Below, one piece after another: positions 1 through 9,721 of a stretch of 64,000 nucleotides of DNA (position 1 is its first letter; each line of letters begins with the position of its first letter). The stretch spans positions 729,879 to 793,878 of the forward strand of contig NZ_BCUT01000005.1 in NCBI RefSeq assembly GCF_001591365.1. The letters run 5' to 3'. The DNA is from Variovorax paradoxus NBRC 15149. Its GTDB lineage: Bacteria; Pseudomonadota; Gammaproteobacteria; Burkholderiales; Burkholderiaceae_C. The notes beneath the pieces are model-generated. The model ran no database searches, was not told where the DNA came from, and worked only from the letters and a program-made list of their open reading frames with translations. Both the position numbers and the translations under genes were made by a program.

Positions 1-458
1 CACTGCTGGCCGACAGCGGCGCGATCTTCGCGGGCTCGCTGCTCGGCACCTCGAGCACCACGGCCTACGTGGAAAGCGCGGCTGGCGTGCAGGCGGGCGG
101 GCGCACCGGCCTCACGGCGGTGGTGGTGGCGGCGCTCTTCCTCGCCTGCCTGATGATCTCGCCGCTCGCGGGATCGGTGCCGGCCTATGCCACGGCGCCG
201 GCGCTGCTCTTCGTGGGCTGCCTGATGCTGCGCGACCTCGTCGAGCTCGACTGGGAAGACACCACCGAGGTGATCCCCGCGGCCGTGACCGCGCTGGCCA
301 TGCCTTTCACCTATTCGATCGCCAATGGCCTGGCCTTCGGCTTCATCACCTACGCGGTGCTCAAGCTCTGCACCGGCCGGGCACGGGAAGTGCATGCGAT
401 GGTCTGGGTGATCGCGGCGATTTTCCTGTTCAAGTTCGCCTACATCGGCGGACACTGA
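1..458 (+). CDS. NCS2-family purine permease (guanine/hypoxanthine type), C-terminal part
   Basis: The 5' end lies outside the window; the frame is open from base 3. About 151 C-terminal residues are visible. They contain a Ser/Thr-rich stretch (GTSSTTAYVES) typical of the AzgA-like branch of the NCS2 (nucleobase:cation symporter 2) family, followed by several hydrophobic inner-membrane segments and a short tail ending IGGH. Proteins of this branch import guanine, hypoxanthine or adenine with protons. A nucleoside/purine-type ABC importer lies 100 bp downstream on the same strand, which fits a purine role. The exact substrate cannot be read from this fragment. Confidence 0.85.
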   Translation, partial: LLADSGAIFAGSLLGTSSTTAYVESAAGVQAGGRTGLTAVVVAALFLACLMISPLAGSVPAYATAPALLFVGCLMLRDLVELDWEDTTEVIPAAVTALAMPFTYSIANGLAFGFITYAVLKLCTGRAREVHAMVWVIAAIFLFKFAYIGGH

Positions 459-486
459 GGGGCGCGCCGTCGGGCGCCGATGGATG

Positions 487-519
487 CGGAAGCTGCTATT
501 AAACTTATAGCTGCTTCCG
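487..519. repeat. Imperfect inverted repeat downstream of the NCS2 permease
   Basis: Two 13-base arms, CGGAAGCTGCTAT (487-499) and ATAGCTGCTTCCG (507-519), pair with one mismatch around a 7-base AT-rich loop. The element lies just after the permease stop and before the ABC ATPase. It could act as a terminator or mRNA 3' stabiliser, although only CTTTGTTG follows, not a real T tract. Its AGCTGCTAT core looks like short AT-centred palindromes I associate with comamonad intergenic regions; that link is from memory and unverified. Confidence 0.6.
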
Positions 520-558
520 CTTTGTTGCTGTTGAACGAGACAAACCCACGAACCCGGC

Positions 559-2086
<1,528 letters not shown>

Positions 2087-2094
<8 letters not shown>

Positions 2095-3238
2095 GCTCGA
2101 ACCGCGCCCGGAGCTGTCGCGCTTCTGGACCTTTGCCTCGCCGATCCTCGCGCTGCTGATCACCGTGCTGATCGGCGTGGCGCTGTTCGCCGCGCTCGGC
2201 AAGGACCCGGTCAAGGGCCTCTTGGTGTTCTTCTACGAGCCGATCAAGAGCGGCTATGCGATCGGCGAGCTCACGATCAAGGCGACGCCGCTGCTCATCA
2301 TCGCGCTCGGGCTGGCGGTGTGCTTTCGCTCCAACGTCTGGAACATCGGCGCCGAGGGCCAGTTCGTGTTCGGCGCCATTGCCGCGGGCGGCGTCGCGCT
2401 GATGGCCGACAAGAGCACGGGCTCGTGGATCGTGGTGGCCATCCTCGTTGCGGGCACGGTCGGCGGCATGGTGTGGGCGGGCATCGTGGCCTTCCTGCGC
2501 GACCGGTTCAACGCCAACGAAATCCTCGTGAGCCTGATGCTGGTGTACGTGGCCACGCTGCTGCTGGGCTACATGGTGTTCGGCCCCTGGAAGGATCCGC
2601 AGGGCTACAACTTTCCGCAATCGAAGACTTTCGAGGCGGTGACGCAGATCCCGCGGCTCTTCAAGGGTTCGCGCGTGAGCATCGGGCTGATCATCGCGCT
2701 GCTGGGCGTGGGCGCGCTCTGGGTGTTCCTGTTCCGCACGCGGGCAGGCTTTGCGCAGCAGGTCGGCGGGCTCGCGCCGGCGGCCGCGCGCTATGCGGGC
2801 TTCTCGGCACGCCGCGCCATCTGGATCGCGCTGCTGACCTCGGGCGGCGCGGCGGGCCTGGCCGGCGCGCTCGAAGTCGCCGGCCCGCTCGGCCAGCTCA
2901 CGCCCTACGTGCCGGCCGGCTACGGCTTCGCGGCCATCATCGTGGCTTTCGTCGGCCGGCTGCATCCGGTGGGCATGGTGTTCTCGGCCATCCTCATGAG
3001 CATGTTCTACATCGGCGGCGAGCTTGCGCAGTCGCGCCTGGGCCTGCCCAAGTCGCTGACCGGCGTGTTCCAGGGTTTGCTGCTCTTCACGCTGCTGGCC
3101 TGCGACACCTTGATCGCCTATCGCATCCGCCGCAAGGCCGCGGCAAAAGCGGCGGCTTCCGCGGGAACGACGAGTTCGCTGCAAGCCAGCACGCCGCTGA
3201 CGGCGCCGGCCGTGCGTTCGACCGAAGGAGTGCTTTGA
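2087..3238 (+). CDS. ABC transporter permease, nucleoside/BMP type (first subunit)
   Basis: Inner-membrane permease of 383 residues with about ten hydrophobic segments. It begins inside the end of the ATPase gene (8-bp overlap), with a good AGGAGG-like ribosome site upstream, so the two are translationally coupled. The internal stretch NVWNIGAEGQFVFGA is characteristic of the YufP/NupP branch of BPD_transp_2 permeases. The Ala/Ser/Thr-rich tail after about residue 350 is probably cytoplasmic and disordered. It pairs with the permease at 3432-4352 to form the heterodimeric channel. Between the two lies an unusual 193-bp gap carrying a palindromic repeat. Confidence 0.9.
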
Positions 3239-3269
3239 ATGGCCCGCCGCACAACAGCAGCGTGCCCAG

Positions 3270-3369
3270 GTGCACAGGGCATCGGGTGCTCCCCGCAGCG
3301 AAATCAAGGAGGAGGGGGCGCAGCCCCCGGGGGACATTCGCGGAGGGGAGTACCCGGTGGCCTGTGCAC
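3270..3369. repeat. Large palindromic intergenic element between two permease genes
   Basis: The outer arms 3270-3294 and 3345-3369 are reverse complements at 22 of 25 positions (GTGCACAGG.. / ..CCTGTGCAC). Inside them, a perfect 6-bp GC hairpin (GGGGGC-GCA-GCCCCC, 3314-3328) forms a second stem. The element sits inside an operon, between stop 3238 and start 3432, where cotranscription would put a long stable hairpin in the mRNA. It looks like a REP- or MITE-like dispersed repeat, but no second copy is in this window. Confidence 0.75.
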
Positions 3370-3431
3370 GCGCCCTGGACACGAGCGCCCGAAGACAACC
3401 GAACAACGAAACGCACGGGGAAGCCAGTGAC

Positions 3432-4352
3432 ATGGACAGCTACGCACTCCTCCTAGGCTCGACCCTGAGCGCCGGCACCGTGCTCGCTATCGCGGCACTG
3501 GGCCTGCTGATCAACGAGAAGGCCGGCATCGTCAACCTCGGTGCCGAGGGCATGATGCTCTGCGCCGCCATCGCCGGCTTTGCGACCGTCGTCATCACCC
3601 ACAACCCCTGGCTCGGCTTCCTGGCCGGCATGGCGGCCGGTGCCCTGCTTGCCGCCTTCTTCGGCGTGCTGGTGATCTGGCTCAACACCAACCAGTACGC
3701 CACCGGCCTCGCCCTCAGCCTTTTCGGCGTCGGCTTCTCCGCCTTCGTGGGCATCAACTTCGTGCAGGCCAAGCTGCCCGAGAGCGTGTCGTACGCCGTG
3801 CCGGTGCTCGGCGACGTCCCGCTCGTCGGGCCCGCGCTCTTCCGCCACCACCCCATGGTGTATTTCGCCGTGGTGCTGACCTTCGGCCTCATCTGGTTTC
3901 TCTACCGCACCCGCGCCGGGCTCGTGCTGCGCTCGGTGGGCGAGTCGCCCGAGTCGGCGCATGCGCTCGGCTATCCGGTGCGGCGCATCCGCTTCATGGC
4001 GGTGATCGCGGGCGGCGCGCTCTGTGGCCTGGCGGGGGCGTACCTGTCGACCGTCTATACGCCGCTATGGGTCGAGGGCATGGTCGCGGGCCGCGGCTGG
4101 ATCGCGCTGGCGCTCACCACCTTCGCCACCTGGCGGCCGATCCGCGTGCTGCTGGGCGCCTACCTGTTCGGCGGCGTCTCGATGCTGGGCTTCCACCTGC
4201 AGAGCAGCGGCGTCGACGTGCCGCCGCAGTTTCTCAGCATGCTGCAGTACATCGCGCCCATCGTGGTGCTGGCGCTGATCTCGCGCAACCCGGCCTTCAT
4301 CCGCATCAACATGCCCGCTTCGATCGGAAAACCGTTCTACCCCGGCTCATAA
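3432..4352 (+). CDS. ABC transporter permease, nucleoside/BMP type (second subunit)
   Basis: Inner-membrane permease of 306 residues, beginning MDSYALLLGS. An open frame extends upstream to 3270, but that part only translates the palindromic repeat, so the ATG at 3432 is chosen. It carries the family stretch NEKAGIVNLGAEGMML near residues 26-41 and about eight to nine hydrophobic segments, matching the YufQ/NupQ branch. It works with the preceding permease, the dual ATPase and the lipoprotein that follows 49 bp downstream. The palindrome just upstream could lower its expression relative to the first permease. Confidence 0.9.
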   Translation: MDSYALLLGSTLSAGTVLAIAALGLLINEKAGIVNLGAEGMMLCAAIAGFATVVITHNPWLGFLAGMAAGALLAAFFGVLVIWLNTNQYATGLALSLFGVGFSAFVGINFVQAKLPESVSYAVPVLGDVPLVGPALFRHHPMVYFAVVLTFGLIWFLYRTRAGLVLRSVGESPESAHALGYPVRRIRFMAVIAGGALCGLAGAYLSTVYTPLWVEGMVAGRGWIALALTTFATWRPIRVLLGAYLFGGVSMLGFHLQSSGVDVPPQFLSMLQYIAPIVVLALISRNPAFIRINMPASIGKPFYPGS

Positions 4353-4401
4353 TCTCGCTTCTCGATTTCCGCCAACCTGTCCTTTTTGAGGATTTCCGAC
4401 A

Positions 4402-5574
4402 ATGAATGATCTGAACAAGCGCTCCCTGCTCAAGCTGGCCGCCCTCACGGCGGTCGCTTCGGCGGCCCTGATCGGCTGCGGCAAGAAAGAGGAAGCGGCT
4501 GCACCGGCTGCAACCCCCGCGCCGGCGCCGGCACCCGCTGCCGCCGCTCCGGCACCGGCAGCGCCGCTCAACATCGCATTCGCATACATCGGCCCGGTGG
4601 GCGACGGCGGCTGGACCTTCGCGCACGACAACGGCCGCAAGGCGCTCGAGAAGGAATTCGGCGACAAGATCAAGACCACCTTCGTCGAGAGCGTGCCCGA
4701 GGGCGCCGACGCCGAGCGCGTGTTCCGCGACATGGTCGGCCAAGGCAACAAGCTGATCTTCGGCACCACCTTCGGCTACATGGAGCCGATGCTCAAGGTG
4801 GCCGCCGACAGCAAGGACGTGAAGTTCGAGCATGCCACCGGCTACAAGACCGCCGAGAACATGCGCACCTACGACAGCCGCACCTACGAAGGCGCCTACA
4901 TGGCCGGCGTCATTGCCGGCGCCATGACCAAGAGCAACACGCTCGGCGTGGTCGGCTCGGTGCCGATTCCCGAGGTGCTGCGCAACATCAACAGCTTCAC
5001 GCTGGGCGCGCAGTCGGTCAACCCGAAGATCACGACCAAGGTGGTGTGGGTGAACGAATGGTTCAGCCCGCCCAAGGAAACCGAAGCCGCCACCGCCCTC
5101 ATCAACGGCGGCGCCGACGTGCTGTTCCAGAACACCGACTCGCCGGCCGTGCTCAAGACCGCGCAGGAAAAGGGCAAGCGCGCCTTCGGCTGGGATTCCG
5201 ACATGACCGCCTACGGCCCCAAGGCCCACCTGGCCTCGGCCACCATCAACTGGGCGCCGTACTACATCAAGGCCACGCAGGACGCACTCGACGGCAAGTG
5301 GGCCACGGGCCAGGCCTGGTGGGGCGTGAAGGAAGGCGCCATCGACCTCGTCTCGATCGCCGAGGACGTGCCGGCCGAAACCAAGGCCAAGGTCGAGGAA
5401 GTGAAGAAGGGCCTGAAGGACGGCAGCTTCGCGATCTGGAAGGGCCCGATCCTGGGCCAGGACGGCAAGGAAGTGGTCGCCAAGGATGCGGTGGCCGACG
5501 ACAAGTTCCTGTCGGGCGTGAACTTCTACGTCAAGGGCGTGGAAGGCAAGGTGCCGGGCGGGGACAAGAAGTAA
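4402..5574 (+). CDS. BMP-family substrate-binding lipoprotein of the nucleoside/purine importer
   Basis: Periplasmic binding protein of 390 residues. The signal peptide ends in lipobox LIGC (Cys26), so it should be lipid-anchored. An Ala/Pro-rich tether (about 34-56) leads into the Bmp domain, which starts at NIAFAYIGPVGDGGWTFAHD. BMP (PnrA-like) proteins bind purine nucleosides or nucleobases. This is the last gene of the importer operon (ATPase, permease, permease, binding protein). A hairpin and T-run follow at 5597. A second, non-lipidated BMP paralogue lies at 22436-23536 without its own permeases and might share this transporter. Confidence 0.92.
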   Translation: MNDLNKRSLLKLAALTAVASAALIGCGKKEEAAAPAATPAPAPAPAAAAPAPAAPLNIAFAYIGPVGDGGWTFAHDNGRKALEKEFGDKIKTTFVESVPEGADAERVFRDMVGQGNKLIFGTTFGYMEPMLKVAADSKDVKFEHATGYKTAENMRTYDSRTYEGAYMAGVIAGAMTKSNTLGVVGSVPIPEVLRNINSFTLGAQSVNPKITTKVVWVNEWFSPPKETEAATALINGGADVLFQNTDSPAVLKTAQEKGKRAFGWDSDMTAYGPKAHLASATINWAPYYIKATQDALDGKWATGQAWWGVKEGAIDLVSIAEDVPAETKAKVEEVKKGLKDGSFAIWKGPILGQDGKEVVAKDAVADDKFLSGVNFYVKGVEGKVPGGDKK

Positions 5575-5596
5575 AGCGCTGCGCGCGCTTTGCATC

Positions 5597-5623
5597 AAAG
5601 GGTCGCCTGCGGGCGGCCCTTTT
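5597..5623. terminator. Bidirectional intrinsic terminator between BMP gene and LysR gene
   Basis: The stem AAAGGG-T-CGCC / GGCG-G-CCCTTT around a TGC loop is followed by TTTTC on the plus strand and has A residues on its other side. It lies between two convergent genes, with its right edge touching the LysR stop codon. It probably ends both transcripts. Confidence 0.75.
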
Positions 5624-6519
5624 CATTTGTGGGCCGTGCCGCGCGGCTTCACTTCGGCCACCCTCCGCGCGCTGTCGACAAAGCCCTGGATCAATCGCAG
5701 GCGCGGCGATGCGCGCTGCCACAGGACGCCGAAGCGCCGCGGTTCCGAAGGCAGCGGCAGCGCGATCTTCGCCACGCGCTGGCCGTCGAGCAGCGGCGAG
5801 GCGATGTCGGGCACCAGCGAGACGCCCAGGCCGCGGTCGACCATCATGGCAATGGCCAGCAGCGAACTCAGTTCGAAGCGCTCCTGCGGCACGATGCCCG
5901 CGGCGCGCAGGTAGCGGTCGGCCTGCTTGCCGCCGCCCAGGTTGCGGTCGTAGCGGATCAGCGGCGAGGTGCGCAGCAGCTCGTGCGGATCGCGCCGCGC
6001 GAGGCGGCTGGGCGCCAGCAGCACCAGCGGCTCTTCGCGCAGCAGCGACCAGTCGAAGGTCTTGGCAAGCACATACGGCGGGTAGAGGCACACGGCCGCA
6101 TCGAGATCGCCCTGCTGCACTGCCTTGTAGAGCGTGGCCGTGGTGCCCGACTGCAGGAACACCTTGACGCCCGGATGCGTCTTCACGAAGCGCGCAAGGA
6201 TGTCCGGCAGCAGGCTGTGGATGGCCGTGTTGATGGTGCCGACCAAGAGCTCGCCGCCGGCCGTGTCGCTGCCGAGCAGCGCCTTGATGTCGTTCACCTC
6301 GCGCAGCAGGTTGCGGGCCCGCTGCACCAGCTGGTGCCCGGCCTCGGTGGGCTGCACCGTGCGGCCGGCGCGCGCCAGCAGCGGCGCGCCGAGTTCGCGC
6401 TCCAGCGTGCGGATCTGCTGTGCCACGGCCGCGGGCGTCAGGTCGAGGCGGCGCGCGGCTTCCGACATGGAGCCCGACTCCACCGCCAGAAGAAAGCTTT
6501 GCAGATAGGCTGTTTCCAT
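5623..6519 (-). CDS. LysR-family transcriptional regulator of the adjacent carboxylic-acid operon
   Basis: 298 residues from the ATG at 6519 (METAYLQSF). The N-terminal winged helix-turn-helix (about 1-60) includes SMSEAARRLDLTPAAVAQQIRTL, and an effector-binding domain follows. An in-frame ATG at 6540 would add seven residues, but that extension is encoded by a palindromic operator-like site (6524-6538), so the shorter start is preferred. It is divergent from the CitE-like lyase gene at 6597, the usual layout for a LysR activator of a catabolic operon. The effector is unknown, perhaps the dicarboxylate or acyl-CoA handled by that operon. Confidence 0.88.
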   Translation of the reverse strand: METAYLQSFLLAVESGSMSEAARRLDLTPAAVAQQIRTLERELGAPLLARAGRTVQPTEAGHQLVQRARNLLREVNDIKALLGSDTAGGELLVGTINTAIHSLLPDILARFVKTHPGVKVFLQSGTTATLYKAVQQGDLDAAVCLYPPYVLAKTFDWSLLREEPLVLLAPSRLARRDPHELLRTSPLIRYDRNLGGGKQADRYLRAAGIVPQERFELSSLLAIAMMVDRGLGVSLVPDIASPLLDGQRVAKIALPLPSEPRRFGVLWQRASPRLRLIQGFVDSARRVAEVKPRGTAHK

Positions 6520-6523
6520 GAAC

Positions 6524-6550
6524 GATAGATTTTCTATCATCTGATCATAG
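6524..6550. promoter_or_regulatory. Putative LysR binding sites in the divergent promoter
   Basis: A perfect palindrome GATAGA-TTT-TCTATC (6524-6538) overlaps a second, imperfect one, CTATCATC..GATCATAG (6534-6550). Two spaced AT-rich dyads of this kind are typical of a LysR recognition site plus activation site. Both lie in the 77-bp gap between the regulator and the 6597 operon. Confidence 0.55.
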
Positions 6551-6596
6551 GGAGCCTGTGTTTTTTTGATCTCGTGAACCGCACACACTGCGGCGC

Positions 6597-7469
6597 ATGA
6601 GAAGCAAACTCTTCGTTCCCGGCACGCGCCCCGAGCTGTTCGCCAAGGCGCTGGGCAGCGCAGCGGACGGCGTCTGTTTCGACCTGGAAGACGCGGTGTC
6701 CGAGTCGCGCAAGGGCGAGGCGCGCGACGCCGTGCGGCAGCTGCTGCTGCAAGGCGGCGGCACGGCCGCGTCGGGCAAGACGGTGATCGTTCGCGTCAAC
6801 GCGATGGACACGCCGCATTTCGCGGAGGACATCGCGGCCGTGGCGCAGCCCGGCGTGCACCTGATCAACATCCCGAAGCCCGAGAGCGCGGCCCATGTGC
6901 GCAGCGCGGTCGAGGCGATCGAACGCGCCGAGCGCACCAACGGCGTGGGCACGCCGATCGGCCTGCTGCTGAACATCGAGGCACCCGCGGCCTTGCGCAC
7001 CGCCGCCGAGCTTGCGCTCGCGCATCCGCGCGTGGCGGGCCTGCAACTGGGCCTGGGCGACCTGTTCGAGCCGCTGGGCATTGCGCGGCGCGAGCCGGCT
7101 GCGATCCAGCAGGCGATGTTCGCGGTGCGCATGGCGGCGGGCGAGGCGGGCGTCTATGCCTACGACGGCGCGTTCGCGGACATCCGCGACGCCGATGGAT
7201 TCCGCGCCGAAGCCATGCTCGCGCGCAACCTCGGCTTCCTCGGCAAGACCTGCATCCACCCAAGCCAGATCGCGATCGCCAACGAGGTGTTCCGTCCCAC
7301 CGACGAGGAGATCGCGCACGCATGCAAGGTGGTCGAGGCCGCGCGCACGGCCGACGCCGGCGGCGTGGGCGCCTATGTGGTGGACGGAAAGATGATCGAC
7401 ATGCCTTTCGTGATCCGCGCGCGCGCCATCGTTGCGAGCGCGCGCAGCCTCGGCCTGCTGCCGGGCTGA
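6597..7469 (+). CDS. HpcH/HpaI aldolase / citrate lyase beta-like protein (CitE-like)
   Basis: Cytoplasmic TIM-barrel C-C lyase of 290 residues. Family motifs are the start MRSKLFVPGTRPE, the metal-site stretch VCFDLEDAVSESRK, and KTCIHPSQIAIAN near residues 218-230. CitE-like proteins cleave or form beta-hydroxyacyl-CoA thioesters such as malyl-, citramalyl- or citryl-CoA, using Mg2+. A CoA-transferase-family gene in the same operon suggests the substrate is a CoA ester of an imported dicarboxylic acid. First gene of the 6597-11577 operon, under the divergent LysR. No citrate lyase alpha or acyl-carrier subunit is present, so a free-standing acyl-CoA lyase is more likely than citrate lyase itself. 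Confidence 0.85.
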   Translation: MRSKLFVPGTRPELFAKALGSAADGVCFDLEDAVSESRKGEARDAVRQLLLQGGGTAASGKTVIVRVNAMDTPHFAEDIAAVAQPGVHLINIPKPESAAHVRSAVEAIERAERTNGVGTPIGLLLNIEAPAALRTAAELALAHPRVAGLQLGLGDLFEPLGIARREPAAIQQAMFAVRMAAGEAGVYAYDGAFADIRDADGFRAEAMLARNLGFLGKTCIHPSQIAIANEVFRPTDEEIAHACKVVEAARTADAGGVGAYVVDGKMIDMPFVIRARAIVASARSLGLLPG

Positions 7470-7502
7470 GCCTTTTTCAAACAAGACCAGGAGACAAGAC
7501 AG

Positions 7503-8501
7503 ATGCACATTCACTCTCACTCGCCCTTTCGCCTGCGCGCGCTCGCCGTGGCCGCCTTTGCCGGCGGCTTGCTGTTGAGCGGCGGCGCGTTCGCGCAGGC
7601 CGCGGCCTACCCGAGCAAGCCCGTCACCATCGTGGTGCCCTATCCGGCGGGCGGCTCGAACGACACCTTTGCGCGCCAGGTGGCCAAGGAACTGGGCGAC
7701 GAGCTCAAGCAGCCGGTGATCATCGACAACCGCCCCGGCGCGAGCGGCAACACCGGCACCGGCCAGGTCGCCAAGGCCGCGCCCGACGGCTACACGCTGG
7801 TGGCCGTGTCCTCGAGTATGACGACCAACGCGGCCGTACAGTCCAAGCTGCCGTTCGATCCGATCAACGGGCTGGCGCCGGTGGCCATGTTTGCCAAGGG
7901 CCCCTTCATCGTCGCGGTGAACAACGAGTTTCCCGCCAAGACGCCCACCGAGCTGATCGCCGCCATCAAGGCCAAGCCGGGGCAGTACAACTATGCGTCC
8001 TCGGGTTCGGGCAGCGTCAACCAGTTCGGCACCGAGCTGCTCAAGGCCAAGGTCGGCGACATGCAGATCACGCACATCCCCTACAAGGGCATGGGCCCGG
8101 CCGTGACCGACCTGGTCGGCAACCAGACGCAGCTGCTGATCTCCAGCGGTCCTTCGCTGCTGCCGATGGTGCGCGCGGGCAAGCTGCGCGCCGTGGGCAT
8201 CACGAGCCTGAAGCCGAGCCCGATCGCGCCCGAGCTCATCCCGATGTCCACCGCCGTGCCGGGCTACGAGTTCGAACTCTGGTGGGGCCTGCTGGCACCG
8301 GCCGGCACGCCGGCCGACGTGGTCGCCAAGCTCAACGCCGCTGTCAACAGGATCCTGGCCAAGCCCGAGATCGCGGCCAACTTCCTGCGCGAAGGCGCCA
8401 TTGCCACGCCGCTCACGCCGAAGCAGTTCGGCGCGGTGATCGCCGAAGACGTCGAGCGCTGGAAGAAGCTCGCCAAACAGCAGAACATCACCGCCGACTG
8501 A
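7503..8501 (+). CDS. Bug-family tricarboxylate-type extracytoplasmic binding protein
   Basis: 332 residues with a clear Sec signal peptide (Ala-rich core, cleavage around residue 31 after GAFAQ) and an AGGAG ribosome site. The mature start YPSKPVTIVVPYPAGGSNDT and later PGASGNTGT are hallmarks of Bug/TctC periplasmic receptors, which bind carboxylates for tripartite tricarboxylate transporters. No TctA/TctB membrane subunits are nearby, which is common for Bug proteins. Placed between the lyase and CoA-transferase genes, it probably binds the acid that this operon degrades. A paralogue ends the same operon at 10612-11577. Confidence 0.92.
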   Translation: MHIHSHSPFRLRALAVAAFAGGLLLSGGAFAQAAAYPSKPVTIVVPYPAGGSNDTFARQVAKELGDELKQPVIIDNRPGASGNTGTGQVAKAAPDGYTLVAVSSSMTTNAAVQSKLPFDPINGLAPVAMFAKGPFIVAVNNEFPAKTPTELIAAIKAKPGQYNYASSGSGSVNQFGTELLKAKVGDMQITHIPYKGMGPAVTDLVGNQTQLLISSGPSLLPMVRAGKLRAVGITSLKPSPIAPELIPMSTAVPGYEFELWWGLLAPAGTPADVVAKLNAAVNRILAKPEIAANFLREGAIATPLTPKQFGAVIAEDVERWKKLAKQQNITAD

Positions 8502-8518
8502 GGAAGAAAGAAAGATCC

Positions 8519-9712
8519 ATGAGCTTCGACGCCCCCCAAGACGACGCACGCCTGCCCGCACGCAGCGGCCCCACCGGTCCGCTCAGCGGCCTGCGCGTGC
8601 TCGACCTCAGTGCCTACATCGCGGGCCCGTACGGCTGCTCGCTGCTGGCGGACCAGGGGGCCGAAGTCATCAAGATCGAGCCGCCCACGGGCGACAACCT
8701 GCGCAAGTACCCGTCGACGCTCGAAGCCGAGAGCCGCGCCTTCATCGGCGTGAACCGCAGCAAGCTCGGCGTGGTGCTCGACCTGAAGGCGCCCGACGGC
8801 CTTGCCGCGCTGATGGCGCTGGTGCGCGCGGCCGACGTGCTGGTGCACAACTTCAGGCCCAGCGTGCCGCCGCGGCTGGGCATCGCCTACGAGCAGTTGA
8901 AGGCCGTCAATCCGCGCCTGATCTATTGCAGCCTCACGGGCTATGGCGAAACCGGTCCGCTGCGCGAGAAGGCGGGCTACGACCAGGTGCTGCAGACCAT
9001 GACCGGCATGTGCGCGCTGCAAGGCAAGCGCGGCGAGCCACCCGAGATCATCTATGGCTCGGTGGTCGACTACTATGCGGCCGCGCTGGTGGCCGCGGGC
9101 GTGGCCTCGGCGCTGTACGAGCGCGAGAAAAGCGGCCAGGGCCAGTTCGTCGGCGTGTCGCTGCTGCGCTCCGCGCTCACGATGCAGTCGGCGCGCATGG
9201 TGTGGGCCGAGGGCGAGCCCAAGGACGTGGGGCGCGACATGCGCTCGGGCGGCATCACCGGCATCCATCCGACGCGCGAGGGGCATCTCTACATCTCGGC
9301 CAACACGCCGCATTTCTGGCGCGCGCTGTGCGACAAGGTGGGCCTGCCCGAACTCGCGGCCGACGAGCGCTACGACTCGGTGCGCAAGCGCGCGCAGCAT
9401 TTTGCCGAGATCGTGCCGCGGCTGCGCGAGGCGCTGGCCGCACGCAGCGCGCTCGAGTGGGAGGAACTGTTCGGCGAGGAGGTGCCCTGCGCCGCAGCCC
9501 GCACGGTCGAGGACATGTTCGACAACGAGCAGGTGCTGGCCGAGGACATGGTGGCGACTTTCGCGCATCCCACGCTCGGCTCCTACCGCGGCTTCACACG
9601 GCCTGTGCAGTTCGGCCGCACGCCCGGCCCGGAGCCCTTTGCGGCGCCCACGCTGGGGCAGCACACGCAGGCGGTGCTGGCGGCGCACAAGGCCGCGGAC
9701 GCGGCCGGCTGA
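8519..9712 (+). CDS. CaiB/BaiF-family (class III) CoA-transferase-like protein with altered active site
   Basis: 397 residues with the family landmarks: LSGLRVLDLSAYIAGPYG near the N terminus, GAEVIKIEPP near 48-57, an NRSK motif, and the central GYDQVLQTMTG. Class III transferases move CoA between carboxylic acids through an aspartyl-CoA intermediate. The expected catalytic Asp lies in a motif of form VSxxDA; here it reads VSLLRSA, placing Arg at about residue 217. Either my alignment is off by a few positions or the protein is not a classical transferase (it could be a racemase-like or inactive member). Same operon as the CitE-like lyase; ribosome site AGGAAG. Confidence 0.85.
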   Translation: MSFDAPQDDARLPARSGPTGPLSGLRVLDLSAYIAGPYGCSLLADQGAEVIKIEPPTGDNLRKYPSTLEAESRAFIGVNRSKLGVVLDLKAPDGLAALMALVRAADVLVHNFRPSVPPRLGIAYEQLKAVNPRLIYCSLTGYGETGPLREKAGYDQVLQTMTGMCALQGKRGEPPEIIYGSVVDYYAAALVAAGVASALYEREKSGQGQFVGVSLLRSALTMQSARMVWAEGEPKDVGRDMRSGGITGIHPTREGHLYISANTPHFWRALCDKVGLPELAADERYDSVRKRAQHFAEIVPRLREALAARSALEWEELFGEEVPCAAARTVEDMFDNEQVLAEDMVATFAHPTLGSYRGFTRPVQFGRTPGPEPFAAPTLGQHTQAVLAAHKAADAAG

Positions 9713-9721
9713 ACGACGCGC

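Noticed and set aside
3239..3431. A 63-codon frame starting right after the first permease stop.
   Set aside because: It translates the palindromic repeat and has no ribosome site or recognisable protein character.
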